DNA of 64,000 nucleotides, from contig NZ_LK995540.1 of the NCBI RefSeq assembly GCF_900002405.1, positions 34,400 to 98,399 of the forward strand, in the 5' to 3' direction. Positions within the stretch are counted from its first letter, which is position 1, and each line of letters opens with the position of its first letter. This DNA is from Actinomyces succiniciruminis. GTDB lineage: Bacteria; Actinomycetota; Actinomycetes; Actinomycetales; Actinomycetaceae. The notes below the pieces were generated by a model that was not told the DNA's origin, searched no databases, and was given only the letters and a program-made list of their open reading frames with translations. Below, piece by piece: positions 25,746 to 34,064 of this stretch. The position numbers and the translations under genes were made by a program.

Positions 25746-26443
25746 TGCGCTCGGTGGCGCTCGGCTACGAGCGGCTGTGCCGGGTGATCATGCTGGTGGC
25801 CACCATTAACGCCGCCTTCGTGGTCCACACCCTCGCGGGGGCGGTGGTGCTCGGCTTCTTCCCCTCGGTGGGCGCCGCCTTCACCACCTACCGCACCTGG
25901 CTGCTGGATGAGGACCACGCCTGGAGGGCCCGACGCGCCTGGTCCACCTTCCACACCGCCTGGCGCGCCGAACTGCGCGGGGCCAACCGCTTCGGATGGG
26001 CGCAGGCGGCCGTGGGCGCGCTCCTCGCCTGGGACTACTACCTGGCCAACTGGAACCTGCTGGGCGGGGTCGTGGGCATCGGCGTGTCCGGGCTGCTGCT
26101 GGTGATCAACGCGGGCTACGCCGTGGCGGCGCTGGCGGCCTGGGCGGTGCGCGCCCACGTGGAGGCGCCACTGGGCTGGACACTGCGGGCCGCCGTCGCC
26201 GTGGCCTGCCGGGCGCGGTGCACCGTGAGCATGGTGGTGCTGCTGGGCGTGTCGGCCTGGGTGTGGAGCCGCTGGCCGGGCGTGTTCGTGGCCTTCGGCC
26301 CGTCCATGGTCGTGGGCGTGGTGGCCGCCGCCGTGTACACCTTCGGCGGTCTGCCGGGGCTGGAGGCTCGGGCCATGAGCAGGCGGCGGGCGGCGTCGAC
26401 CGGGGCGGCGGCGGGACGTCCGGCGACGGCGTCGGCGCTGTAG
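25745..26443 (+). CDS. DUF624/YesL-family membrane protein
   Basis: Predicted 232-aa integral membrane protein with about five helices. DUF624 (YesL) proteins are commonly encoded beside LplABC-type sugar importers, but their function is not established. The VGAAFTTYRTWLLDEDHAWRARRAW segment near residue 45-65 between helices is typical of the family. It starts by TGATG overlap with the permease stop. The last ~25 residues are a low-complexity basic tail. It is probably an accessory of the dextran-type transporter. Confidence 0.75.
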   Translation: MRSVALGYERLCRVIMLVATINAAFVVHTLAGAVVLGFFPSVGAAFTTYRTWLLDEDHAWRARRAWSTFHTAWRAELRGANRFGWAQAAVGALLAWDYYLANWNLLGGVVGIGVSGLLLVINAGYAVAALAAWAVRAHVEAPLGWTLRAAVAVACRARCTVSMVVLLGVSAWVWSRWPGVFVAFGPSMVVGVVAAAVYTFGGLPGLEARAMSRRRAASTGAAAGRPATASAL

Positions 26444-26463
26444 GCCTGGAACCACCCTGTCCT

Positions 26464-26532
26464 CTGCTGCGAGCTGTTGCGCCCTGATCCGATGGGTATA
26501 CCCGCACACCAGGGTGCAAAAGCTCGTAGCAG
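26464..26532 (+). repeat. Family C palindromic element, copy 1
   Basis: The outer arms are 23 bp with three mismatches, beginning CTGCTGCGAGCTGTTGCG and ending AAAAGCTCGTAGCAG. At the centre is the perfect palindrome GGGTATACCC. A near-identical copy lies at 29703-29771 in the same orientation. Confidence 0.9.
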
Positions 26533-26627
26533 GACGCAAAGTGTCGGGGTACATCCGAAGGTGGTGGAAACGCCCGCGTGTGCCGGTGAGTTGCCAGGTA
26601 CACTACGGTGAGTTCGGACTAGTCCCG

Positions 26628-26855
26628 ATGAGTGTCACCGGCGAAAGCACGCGGCGCCGGCGGCCGACGGCCCGACAAGTAGTCACGCAGTTCCTCTGGT
26701 CACTGTTGATCGCGCGTGCGCTTTTGGGACTGGAAAACGGCAACCTGCTGTCCATCGCGGCCTGGCTGACCCCGCGTGTCTGGCTTTACCCGCTCTTCTT
26801 CGGCGTCATGGGCGTGTACTCCTACCTGTACTGGATGCGTCACCGGGACGACTGA
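26628..26855 (+). CDS. Small membrane protein of unknown function
   Basis: Predicted 75-aa protein with two hydrophobic segments (VVTQFLWSLLIARALLGL at ~17-34 and VWLYPLFFGVMGVYSYLYW at ~50-68) and charged ends. The frame is open upstream into the family C repeat, which I judge to be non-coding; ATG 26628 is the first start after the repeat. No clear ribosome-binding site is seen. It sits just before the ABC exporter genes and could be an accessory subunit, but I do not recognise it and the call is tentative. Confidence 0.5.
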   Translation: MSVTGESTRRRRPTARQVVTQFLWSLLIARALLGLENGNLLSIAAWLTPRVWLYPLFFGVMGVYSYLYWMRHRDD

Positions 26856-26946
26856 GGCTTCCGCCCGATTGGACGTGACTGCGCCGGTGGCCGTATCACC
26901 CTGTGAGTCCGGCAGGTGAATCAGGGCCAGGTCAGGGGAATCCCGC

Positions 26947-27798
26947 ATGGCTGGACCTGGGGAACCGGCGTACAAACGAGTCATGGAGACGCGGACACCG
27001 GGTGGGGCAGGCACCCAGCACCACCAACACAGCCGACCGGGCGTGGGCTCCCACTCGATCATCACGTTGAACCGTGTGTCGCGAGACTTCGGCCGGCTGC
27101 AGGCACTCGCCCCGCTCGATCTGGAGGTCGGCGCGGGGCGAGTGCTTGGCTTGCTTGGCCCCAACGGCGCCGGCAAGACCACGCTCATGTCGATCATGGC
27201 CTGTGAGCTGGCGCCGAGCACGGGGACGGTGACGGTCGGCGGCACTACGGTCACCGACACCTCCGCTGCGCGCCGGGCCCGGCGCCGGCTCGCGCTCATG
27301 CCCCAGCGCCCGGCGTCGGTCCCGGGATTCAGCGCCCTCGACACGGTCGAGTACGCGGCCTGGACCAAGGGCCTGCCCACGCGCGGGCGACGGGAGGCCT
27401 GCATGGAGGCACTCGACCGGGTGGGACTGGCAGCGCAGGCCAAGCGGCCGTTGCGTACCCTGTCGGGCGGCATGGTCCAGCGCGTGCACCTGGCCGCCGC
27501 CCTCGTCAGCCGCCCCGCCCTGCTGCTACTCGATGAGCCGACCGTGGGCCTGGACCCCGCCCAGCGCATCGCCTTCCGCGGCCTGGTCGAGGGGCTCGAA
27601 GACACCGCCACGGTGCTGGCCACCCACCTGGTCGAGGACGTGCGCGCCCTCAGCGACGAGATAATGGTGCTCGACGCCGGGCAGGTCCGCTTCCGCGGCA
27701 CCACCACGCAGTTGGAGGCGAGAGCGAACTCTGAGGCTCCCGGAGACAACCAACTCGAGCGCGGCTACATGAGCGTGCTCAGTCAGGAGCAGTCATGA
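26947..27798 (+). CDS. ABC exporter ATP-binding protein
   Basis: Predicted 283-aa nucleotide-binding subunit of an ABC-2-type exporter. Walker A is GPNGAGKTT near residue 78, the Q-loop is in LMPQRP, the signature is LSGGMVQR, and Walker B is LLLLDEPTVGLD, followed by the switch His in ATHLVEDV. AGGGGA lies 8 nt before ATG 26947; another ATG at 26983 is possible. The end overlaps the permease start by ATGA. It forms a three-gene transporter with the next two genes. The substrate is unknown; lantibiotic, peptide or lipid export are all possible. Confidence 0.9.
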   Translation: MAGPGEPAYKRVMETRTPGGAGTQHHQHSRPGVGSHSIITLNRVSRDFGRLQALAPLDLEVGAGRVLGLLGPNGAGKTTLMSIMACELAPSTGTVTVGGTTVTDTSAARRARRRLALMPQRPASVPGFSALDTVEYAAWTKGLPTRGRREACMEALDRVGLAAQAKRPLRTLSGGMVQRVHLAAALVSRPALLLLDEPTVGLDPAQRIAFRGLVEGLEDTATVLATHLVEDVRALSDEIMVLDAGQVRFRGTTTQLEARANSEAPGDNQLERGYMSVLSQEQS

Positions 27799-29090
27799 GC
27801 GGCGTGCTGCGCATCGAACTGCGGCGCTCGCTGCTGGTCCGTGTGGCGCCCCTGGCCGCAGTAGGACTGGTGGCCCTGATGCTCAGCGACCGTCACCAGT
27901 GGCAGGGAGTATGGCCCGAGGCATCGGCGGCCATCACCGCCCCGCTGTGCTACCTCGGCCCCGCCCTGGCCGGGGCGGCAGCCTGGGAGGCGCGGCGTCG
28001 CCGCAGGGAAGGCGAGTCCCGCAGCGGCGGCGAGCCCTGGGCCGGACCTTTGCTGGCCGCCTACCTGCTGGCGGGAGCGGGAGTGATCGCGGCTGGCGCG
28101 ATATGCGCGGTGGTGGTCAACCTGTCCGCCTCCGCCCCGGCGGGCTTCCTGTGGCCCTCGTACCTCATCATCGCCCTGGCCGTGGTAAGCGAATGCCTGG
28201 CTGTCGGCGTCCTGTTGGGCCGACTCGGCGGCCCGGCCTGGTTCGCGCCCGTGGTCGCCGTGCTGGCCTGCTTCCTCCGGCTCATCACCACCCAGGGGAC
28301 GGCCGTGGGCGCGCCGGAGAGTCGGCTGACCCGAGTGTTCCTTGCCGGCCACGCCTGGGTGGCATTGACACCCGCAGGGGTGACGCTCGCCGTCGTCGAG
28401 GCCGCGATTGTGATTGCCGCCGCTCTGGCGCTGCCGGGTCTGCTCGCCGCCCCGCGAGCCCGTCGTGAGCGCACCGCCTTCCCCTGGCCGCGGCGAACCC
28501 GAGTGGCAGTCACCGCGGGCTGTGCGGTGTGCGTGCTCGGGACCGGCCTCGTGCTGACCGGTCCGCCGCTGACGGTGGAGCGCGCCATTCCCGAACATCC
28601 CGTATGCACCGATACGCAGCTGCGGCTGTGCGTGTGGCCCGAGGACGCAGCCCGGCTGCCCGCGCTGACCACGCTTGCCGAGCGCGCCGCCGAGCAGGCG
28701 GATGCGCTCGGCCTGGAGCTCCCCGACCACGTCAGTGCCTACGGGCTGGAGCCGGGGGCCTCGAACTTCACCATCGAGTCCGATTCCGTCTGGTTCGCTG
28801 CGAACGACCTGGCGGGAATAATCGTCAGCTCGGCGGTGTCGGTCGACTGCCTGCCGACGGACGCGGATCCTGGCGTGGAGGACTTCTATCGGGCGCACGG
28901 AGAGCTTGCGGGGTTGGTGGAACTGCGCCTGCAGGGCGCCGACGCCCGCCCCGCCGGCATGGGAGACACCAGAGACATCGACCGTGCGGAGATCGCGCGC
29001 GTAGCCAAGTCCGACGAGGCCACACAGGACGCCTGGATGCAAGCGCGCCTCGACACCATGCGTGACAGCGCGGCGGAGCAGTGCCGGTGA
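27795..29090 (+). CDS. ABC exporter membrane protein with large extracytoplasmic domain
   Basis: Predicted 431-aa protein. About six hydrophobic segments fill residues 10-255, then a last helix (VAVTAGCAVCVLGTGLVLTG) leads to an extracytoplasmic domain of ~170 residues at the C terminus. That domain starts with a Cys pair (HPVCTDTQLRLCVWPED) and ends with another Cys (AAEQCR), so a disulfide is plausible. ABC-2 permeases with a C-terminal domain of this kind are seen in actinobacteria; I do not recognise a defined family. It is coupled by overlap to both neighbours. Confidence 0.65.
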   Translation: MSGVLRIELRRSLLVRVAPLAAVGLVALMLSDRHQWQGVWPEASAAITAPLCYLGPALAGAAAWEARRRRREGESRSGGEPWAGPLLAAYLLAGAGVIAAGAICAVVVNLSASAPAGFLWPSYLIIALAVVSECLAVGVLLGRLGGPAWFAPVVAVLACFLRLITTQGTAVGAPESRLTRVFLAGHAWVALTPAGVTLAVVEAAIVIAAALALPGLLAAPRARRERTAFPWPRRTRVAVTAGCAVCVLGTGLVLTGPPLTVERAIPEHPVCTDTQLRLCVWPEDAARLPALTTLAERAAEQADALGLELPDHVSAYGLEPGASNFTIESDSVWFAANDLAGIIVSSAVSVDCLPTDADPGVEDFYRAHGELAGLVELRLQGADARPAGMGDTRDIDRAEIARVAKSDEATQDAWMQARLDTMRDSAAEQCR

Positions 29091-29680
29091 AACTCTACGT
29101 GCGCTCCCGCAGGCTGCTCGCGGCCGGCGCGCTCATGGCGGTCATTGCGGTCATCAGCGCGGTGATCGGCACCAACATGCTGACGCTCGTATCCCGCGGC
29201 GACCCCGTGGCCGTGCCCTACCTGCTGGTGCTCGACGCCTTCATCGCGGTGTTGGCGGTTGGCAGCCTGGGCTCCCCGGTGCCCGCCATGGATCGCGGGG
29301 ACGTCGGCGTGGTCGCGCGGGCCCGCTGGCTGCACCTGGCGGGCATGGGAGCCCTGGGGCTGTTGCTTGTGGTGGCGGCGTCCCTGCCCCGTTCGGGCAT
29401 GGGCGCCCTTGAGGCGGGGCGTGCCTACCTCGCCTGGCTCGGCCTGGCACTGCTGGCAGCCGGCATCCTGCGCGAATCCCTGGCCGCAATCGGTCCGTTG
29501 GCGGGATTCTTCGTCATCGCCTGGTTCGGGCACCCGGCTGGAGCGCCCGCGCCGTGGAACTGGGAGCAGGCACCCGCCACCATGTTGACGTCCTGGTTGG
29601 TCGCCGCCGGGCTGCTGGCAGCTGGCCTGCTCACCTGCGCCCGCCGCTGGCGGGGTGACCTCGGCCTGCCGCGCCCCTGA
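29087..29680 (+). CDS. Second membrane protein of the ABC exporter
   Basis: Predicted ~197-aa protein with five or six hydrophobic segments and no soluble domain. The start is probably GTG 29087, overlapping the upstream stop as GTGA with GGAG 8 nt before; GTG 29081 is an alternative. With its neighbour it would form the transmembrane part of the exporter. No similarity is recognised beyond general permease character. A family C element begins 22 bp after the stop. Confidence 0.65.
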   Translation: MKLYVRSRRLLAAGALMAVIAVISAVIGTNMLTLVSRGDPVAVPYLLVLDAFIAVLAVGSLGSPVPAMDRGDVGVVARARWLHLAGMGALGLLLVVAASLPRSGMGALEAGRAYLAWLGLALLAAGILRESLAAIGPLAGFFVIAWFGHPAGAPAPWNWEQAPATMLTSWLVAAGLLAAGLLTCARRWRGDLGLPRP

Positions 29681-29702
29681 CGCAGGAACACGCCCTTTAC
29701 CT

Positions 29703-29771
29703 CTGCTGCGAGCTTTTGCGCTCTGATCCGATGGGTATGCCCGCACACCAGGGTGCAAAAGCTCGCAGTAG
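29703..29771 (+). repeat. Family C palindromic element, copy 2
   Basis: It differs from copy 1 at about five of 74 aligned bases. In this copy the left arm reads GAGCTTTTGCG, pairing better with AAAAGCTC on the right, while the centre is GGGTATGCCC. Same orientation as copy 1. Confidence 0.9.
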
Positions 29772-29841
29772 GAGACAGGGGGTCGGCACAGGCGTTGAAC
29801 CCTGTGATGTCCAGGAGGCCGGCCTCGCCGTCGTCGGCGGG

Positions 29842-30237
29842 CTACACGGCGATTAGGCGCAGCCCGGGGCCGACGGCGTGCAGGTCGCCCGGGTCCGAGG
29901 TCACTACCGCGTGGCCCTGCTCGCGGGCGTGCAGCACCACATGGACGTCGACGGCGTCGGGGTGTCCGCTGCGGCCGCACAGCAGCCCCACCGCCCGCGC
30001 CGTCATGTCGTCCAGCGGGATGATCTGAACCGCGGGGTCTCCCAGCAGCCGTGCGACTCGCGCCTGGCGGGGTCCTCCTCGCCAGGCCTGGGCGACGACG
30101 CCGGCGGGTACTGCCAGCGCGATCCCGGCCTCGACTGCCCGGCGCAGCAGGGCCCGCATTCTGGCGTCGCCGCGCTCAAGCGCCAGCAGTGCCCCGGTGT
30201 CCAGGGTCAGGCCCGTGACCTCGCCGTCCGTGGTCAC
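29842..30237 (-). CDS. PIN-domain toxin (VapC-like ribonuclease)
   Basis: Predicted 131-aa PIN-domain RNase, the toxin of a type II toxin-antitoxin pair. The acidic residues are in TLDTGALLALERGD at the N terminus and DAVDVHVVLHA and VTSDPGDL towards the C terminus. The VPAGVVAQAWRGG segment is typical of actinobacterial PIN proteins and replaces the classical Glu by Gln. The start is GTG 30237, overlapping the antitoxin stop as GTGA; the longer open frame upstream is a shadow of the antitoxin. Confidence 0.85.
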   Translation of the reverse strand: MTTDGEVTGLTLDTGALLALERGDARMRALLRRAVEAGIALAVPAGVVAQAWRGGPRQARVARLLGDPAVQIIPLDDMTARAVGLLCGRSGHPDAVDVHVVLHAREQGHAVVTSDPGDLHAVGPGLRLIAV

Positions 30238-30461
30238 GCCAGTCCCAGGGCGCGGTCGGCCCAGGCCAGGTCGGCGTCGTCGACCTGGCCCAGCTCGCGG
30301 TCCAAGTCGTCGAGCAGCTCGGTCAGGCCGTCCTCGCATTCGGTTCGGGCGACCGCCGCGCTGATGTACCCGGACACCGAGGCCGCCCGCCCCTGCGCAA
30401 CCGCACGCCGGATGTAGCTGACCTGCTCATCCGGGAGGCTTACCGCAATCTTCTGAGTCAT
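30234..30461 (-). CDS. Antitoxin partner of the PIN toxin
   Basis: Predicted 75-aa protein. The N-terminal MTQKIAVSLPDEQVSYIRRA resembles a ribbon-helix-helix DNA-binding motif; the acidic C-terminal half (DGLTELLDDLDRELGQVDD) would wrap the toxin. The gene order (antitoxin first), small size and four-base overlap with the toxin are those of VapBC-type operons. TATGAA lies 6 nt before ATG 30461, so the transcript may be leaderless. Autoregulation at that site is expected from the family but not shown. Confidence 0.8.
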   Translation of the reverse strand: MTQKIAVSLPDEQVSYIRRAVAQGRAASVSGYISAAVARTECEDGLTELLDDLDRELGQVDDADLAWADRALGLA

Positions 30462-30800
30462 ACTGGATTCATACCGCTCGGGGTGCGATGCCTCGGCCGC
30501 GGGACATGGGTTGCCGAGTCCGGGTTGCGGTGCGCGGGTGACCGCGGGCCTGCAATGGAGTGACGCCGTCCTTGCAAAAAGGTTACAGGATGGTGCCGCA
30601 AGTCCACGCAAAACCCCGTATCCGCCCATGAATATCCCGAATCCGGCTTGCAAGGCTTGCAACAAGGCGGGGTGTCGTGTGTAATGGGGGCGTCAGCGCC
30701 GTCGAGCTGTGGGCCGTTCCGCGGTTCATGGCTCACGATTGGCAGTTGCTCTCTACCCGGGCCTCGGCCCGGCAACCTCGTGTCCAAGGGAGGACAATCA
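30462..30800 (+). promoter_or_regulatory. Divergent control region between antitoxin and sugar-binding protein
   Basis: No gene. TTGCAA occurs at 30572, 30648 and 30657; the last two are 9 bp apart in CTTGCAAGGCTTGCAAC. This spacing suggests a LacI/MalR-type operator for the importer operon. TGTAAT at ~30679 is a possible -10 box. Confidence 0.45.
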
Positions 30801-32150
30801 ATGCGACCCATCACCCGTCGCTCCATGCTCGGTGGCTCCGCGGCGGTCGCGCTCGCCGCGACTCTGGCCGCCTGCTCCAACGGGTCCGACTCCAGCTCCG
30901 GCTCCGGCGACTCCGGGACCGGCTCGGTCTACTTCCTGAACTTCAAGCCCGAGGCCGAGGACGCCTTCAAGACCATCGCCTCCACCTACACCGAGAAGAC
31001 CGGTGTCCAGGTCAAGGTCGTCACCGCCGCCTCCGGCACCTACGAGCAGACCCTGCAGACCGAGGTCGCCAAGTCCAACCCGCCCACGATCTTCAACATC
31101 AACGGCCCGGTCGGCCTGGCCACCTGGCAGGACTACGCACTCGACATCTCGGACGCAGACTTCGTCAAGGACCTCACCGACCCGTCCATGGCCCTGACCG
31201 ACGACTCCGGCACCGTCTACGGCTCCCCGCTCGCAACCGAGGGCTACGGCCTGATCTACAACGGCGAGATCATGGACGCCTACTTCGCGATGGACGGCGC
31301 CAAGGCCTCCTCCATCGACGAGATCAAGGGCTTCGACAAGCTCAAGGAGGTCGTCGAGGACATGCAGTCCAAGAAGGACGACCTGGGCATCGACGGCGTC
31401 TTCGCCTCCACCTCCCTCACCCCCGGTGAGGACTGGCGCTGGCAGACCCACCTGGCCAACTACCCCATCTACTACGAGTTCAAGGACAAGGAGGTCACCG
31501 ACACCCCCGACCTCGAACTGACCTACTCGGACAACTACCAGCAGATCTTCGACCTGTACCTCAACAACTCCACGATCGCCCCCTCCGAGGCCTCCGCCAA
31601 GACCGTCTCCGACTCGATGGCCGAGTTCGCCCTCGGCAAGGCCGCCATGGTCCAGAACGGCAACTGGGCCTGGTCCCAGATCTCCGAGGTCGACGGCAAC
31701 GTCGTCAAGGAGGACCAGATCCACTTCATGCCGATCTACATCGGCGTGGACGGCGAGGAGGACTCCGGCATCGCGCTGGGCACCGAGAACTACCTGTCGA
31801 TCAACTCCCAGGCCTCCGAGGCGGACCAGCAGGCCTCCATCGACTTCCTGAACTGGCTGTTCATGGACGCCGAGGCCGCCAAGCTGCTCACGGACAACTC
31901 TGTGGTCTCCATGGCTCCCTACTCGGCCTTCGCCGAGCTCGCCCCCGCCGACCCGCTCGGTGCCGAGGTCGTGGAGTACATGAACAACGAGGACCTGTAC
32001 CCGATCAACTGGGTGTTCCAGACCTTCCCGAGCCAGGACTTCAAGGATCAGGTCGGTCAGCACCTGTCCCAGTACGCCTCCGGCGCCGAGGAGTGGGACG
32101 ACGTCAAGACCTACTTCGTCGAGGAGTGGCACGCCGAGAAGAGCGCCTGA
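30801..32150 (+). CDS. Sugar ABC transporter solute-binding lipoprotein (CUT1)
   Basis: Predicted 449-aa family-1 binding protein. It has a Tat-like TRRSMLGG and a LAAC lipobox, then a Ser/Gly linker. The mature part has family landmarks: EKTGVQVKV, the YGSPLATEGYGLIYN hinge strand, and FALGKAAMVQNGNWAW. AGGGAGGA precedes ATG 30801; the open frame before it is non-coding. First gene of a four-gene importer operon with no enzyme gene to indicate the sugar. TTGCAA motifs upstream suggest sugar-responsive repression. Confidence 0.9.
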   Translation: MRPITRRSMLGGSAAVALAATLAACSNGSDSSSGSGDSGTGSVYFLNFKPEAEDAFKTIASTYTEKTGVQVKVVTAASGTYEQTLQTEVAKSNPPTIFNINGPVGLATWQDYALDISDADFVKDLTDPSMALTDDSGTVYGSPLATEGYGLIYNGEIMDAYFAMDGAKASSIDEIKGFDKLKEVVEDMQSKKDDLGIDGVFASTSLTPGEDWRWQTHLANYPIYYEFKDKEVTDTPDLELTYSDNYQQIFDLYLNNSTIAPSEASAKTVSDSMAEFALGKAAMVQNGNWAWSQISEVDGNVVKEDQIHFMPIYIGVDGEEDSGIALGTENYLSINSQASEADQQASIDFLNWLFMDAEAAKLLTDNSVVSMAPYSAFAELAPADPLGAEVVEYMNNEDLYPINWVFQTFPSQDFKDQVGQHLSQYASGAEEWDDVKTYFVEEWHAEKSA

Positions 32151-32208
32151 TTCTCCGCACTCCCACAGCGGCCGTTGAGTGGCCCTTGTAGAATCGCGAA
32201 TTGACGAC

Positions 32209-32240
32209 GGCGGCGCCCGGTGACACTGCCGGGCGCCGCC
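32209..32240 (+). terminator. Intercistronic hairpin after the binding-protein gene
   Basis: GGCGGCGCCCGG and CCGGGCGCCGCC form a perfect 12-bp stem with an 8-nt loop, 59 bp after the stop. As in the dextran locus, it lies between the binding-protein gene and the rest of the operon and may set their ratio. Confidence 0.65.
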
Positions 32241-32300
32241 TGTCATTCCCGCTCAAACGCGCCGTCACCACCCCGCCTCCGTGAACCCCTCGAGACACAC

Positions 32301-33146
32301 ATGACCAAGTCGCTCAAGAAGTATTTCGTCGTCTTCACCGGCCCCACGCTGATCGCCTTCCTCATCGCGTTCATCGTGCCCTTCTTCATGGGCCTGTACC
32401 TGTCGCTGACCAAGTTCACCACGCTGACCAACGCCAAGTGGGTCGGCTTCGCCAACTACCAGACCGCCCTGACCGGCAACACCGGCTTCGTCAAGGCGCT
32501 CGGCTTCACGGCCCTGGTCTCGGCCATATCCATCATCACCGTCAACCTCGGCGCCTTCGCCCTGGCCTACCTGCTCACCCGCAAGCTGCGCGGCACCAAC
32601 CTGTTCCGCTCGGTGTTCTTCATGCCGAACCTGATCGGCGGCATCGTGCTGGGCTACACCTGGCAGGTCATGCTCAACGCGATCCTGCGCCACTGGGGCC
32701 AGACCATCGTCAACGACTGGCACCTGGGCATGCTCGGCCTGATCCTGCTGATCAACTGGCAGCTCATGGGCTACATGATGATCATCTACATCGCCGGCCT
32801 GCAGAACGTGCCGCCGGAGCTGATCGAGGCGTCCCAGATCGACGGTGCCGGTAAGTGGATGACCCTGCGTCACGTCACCATCCCGATGGTGATGCCCTCC
32901 ATCACCATCTGCCTGTTCCTCACCCTGGCCAACACCTTCAAGATGTACGACCAGAACCTGGCGCTGACCAACGGCGCCCCGCTCAAGCAGACGCAGATGG
33001 CGGCGCTGAACATCGTCGACCTGATGTACAAGCAGGTCGGCAAGCAGGGCATCGCCCAGGCACAGGCCGTCATCTTCTTCATCATCGTTTCCGTCATCGC
33101 CGTGCTGCAGCTGCGCGCGACCCGCGCCAAGGAGGTTGAAGCGTGA
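32301..33146 (+). CDS. Sugar ABC transporter permease (MalF-type)
   Basis: Predicted 281-aa inner-membrane subunit with six helices. The EAA loop is IEASQIDGAGKWMTLRHVTIP near residue 175. The basic start MTKSLKKYF precedes the first helix. I chose ATG 32301; the open frame upstream runs through the hairpin. Its stop overlaps the next permease as GTGA. Partner ATPase not encoded here. Confidence 0.92.
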   Translation: MTKSLKKYFVVFTGPTLIAFLIAFIVPFFMGLYLSLTKFTTLTNAKWVGFANYQTALTGNTGFVKALGFTALVSAISIITVNLGAFALAYLLTRKLRGTNLFRSVFFMPNLIGGIVLGYTWQVMLNAILRHWGQTIVNDWHLGMLGLILLINWQLMGYMMIIYIAGLQNVPPELIEASQIDGAGKWMTLRHVTIPMVMPSITICLFLTLANTFKMYDQNLALTNGAPLKQTQMAALNIVDLMYKQVGKQGIAQAQAVIFFIIVSVIAVLQLRATRAKEVEA

Positions 33147-34051
33147 GCACCGAGACCCTCGCCCCCATGGGCCCGACGGCCATCAAGCCGATGCAGCCCT
33201 CCAAGCCCGCCCGCCGCAAGCAGACGGCCGGTCAGAATCTGCTCACCGCCCTGCTGACGGTGCTGTCGCTGATCTGGATCATTCCGCTGCTGTTCATCCT
33301 GATCAACTCCTTCAAGGGCAAGTTCTTCATCTCCGACTCGCCCTTCTCCCTGCCCACCGGCGAGACCTTCGCCGGGCTGACCAACTACATCACCGGTCTG
33401 CAGCTGTCCGGCTTCGCCCGGGCCCTGGGCTGGTCGCTGTTCATCACCATCGGCTCGGTGGCGGTGATCGTGCTGCTGACGGCCATGACCGCGTACTACA
33501 TCACCCGCGTCAAGACCTGGTGGACCTCCCTGATCTACTACCTGTTCGCCTTCTCCATGATCGCCCCCTTCCAGCTGGTCATGTTCCCCACCGTCAAGAT
33601 CGCCGACGCGCTGGGCCTGGCGACGCCGTGGGGCATGATCATCCTCTACCTGGGCTTCGGCGGCGGCCTGTCCGTCTTCCTGTTCGCGGGCTTCATCAAG
33701 TCCGTGCCGATGGACATCGAGGAGGCCGCCTACATGGACGGCTGCACCCCGTTGCAGAGCTACTTCCGGGTGGTCATGCCGCTGCTCAAGCCGACCTCGG
33801 TGACGGTCGCGGTCCTGAACGCCATGTGGGTGTGGAACGACTTCCTCCTGCCGAACCTGGTCATCGGCCAGGACGAGCGCTACAAGACGGTCCCCATCGT
33901 CATCCAGATGCTCGTCGGCTCCAACGGCAACCGCGACATGGGCGCCCAGATGGCCATGCTGGTCCTGGCCATCATCCCGATCGTCGTCTTCTACGCCTTC
34001 GGCCAGAAGTACATCGTCGAGGGCGTCGCCGCCGGGGCCGTCAAGGGCTGA
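33143..34051 (+). CDS. Sugar ABC transporter permease (MalG-type)
   Basis: Predicted 302-aa second membrane subunit. About 30 disordered residues precede six helices. The EAA loop is EEAAYMDGCTPLQSYFRVVMP near residue 193. AAGGAGG precedes the GTG start. The Cys in the EAA loop (DGC) is common in carbohydrate permeases of gram-positive bacteria. The C terminus is EGVAAGAVKG. Confidence 0.92.
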   Translation: MSTETLAPMGPTAIKPMQPSKPARRKQTAGQNLLTALLTVLSLIWIIPLLFILINSFKGKFFISDSPFSLPTGETFAGLTNYITGLQLSGFARALGWSLFITIGSVAVIVLLTAMTAYYITRVKTWWTSLIYYLFAFSMIAPFQLVMFPTVKIADALGLATPWGMIILYLGFGGGLSVFLFAGFIKSVPMDIEEAAYMDGCTPLQSYFRVVMPLLKPTSVTVAVLNAMWVWNDFLLPNLVIGQDERYKTVPIVIQMLVGSNGNRDMGAQMAMLVLAIIPIVVFYAFGQKYIVEGVAAGAVKG

Positions 34052-34064
34052 GTCGGCCCGCGCC

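Noticed and set aside
26514-26627. Longer version of the small membrane protein starting inside repeat C
   Set aside because: The extra residues come from the palindromic element, and the same peptide appears after copy 2 without a gene.
26464-29771. Composite insertion sequence with family C elements as ends
   Set aside because: No transposase gene lies between or near the elements, so only a non-autonomous or passive role can be proposed.
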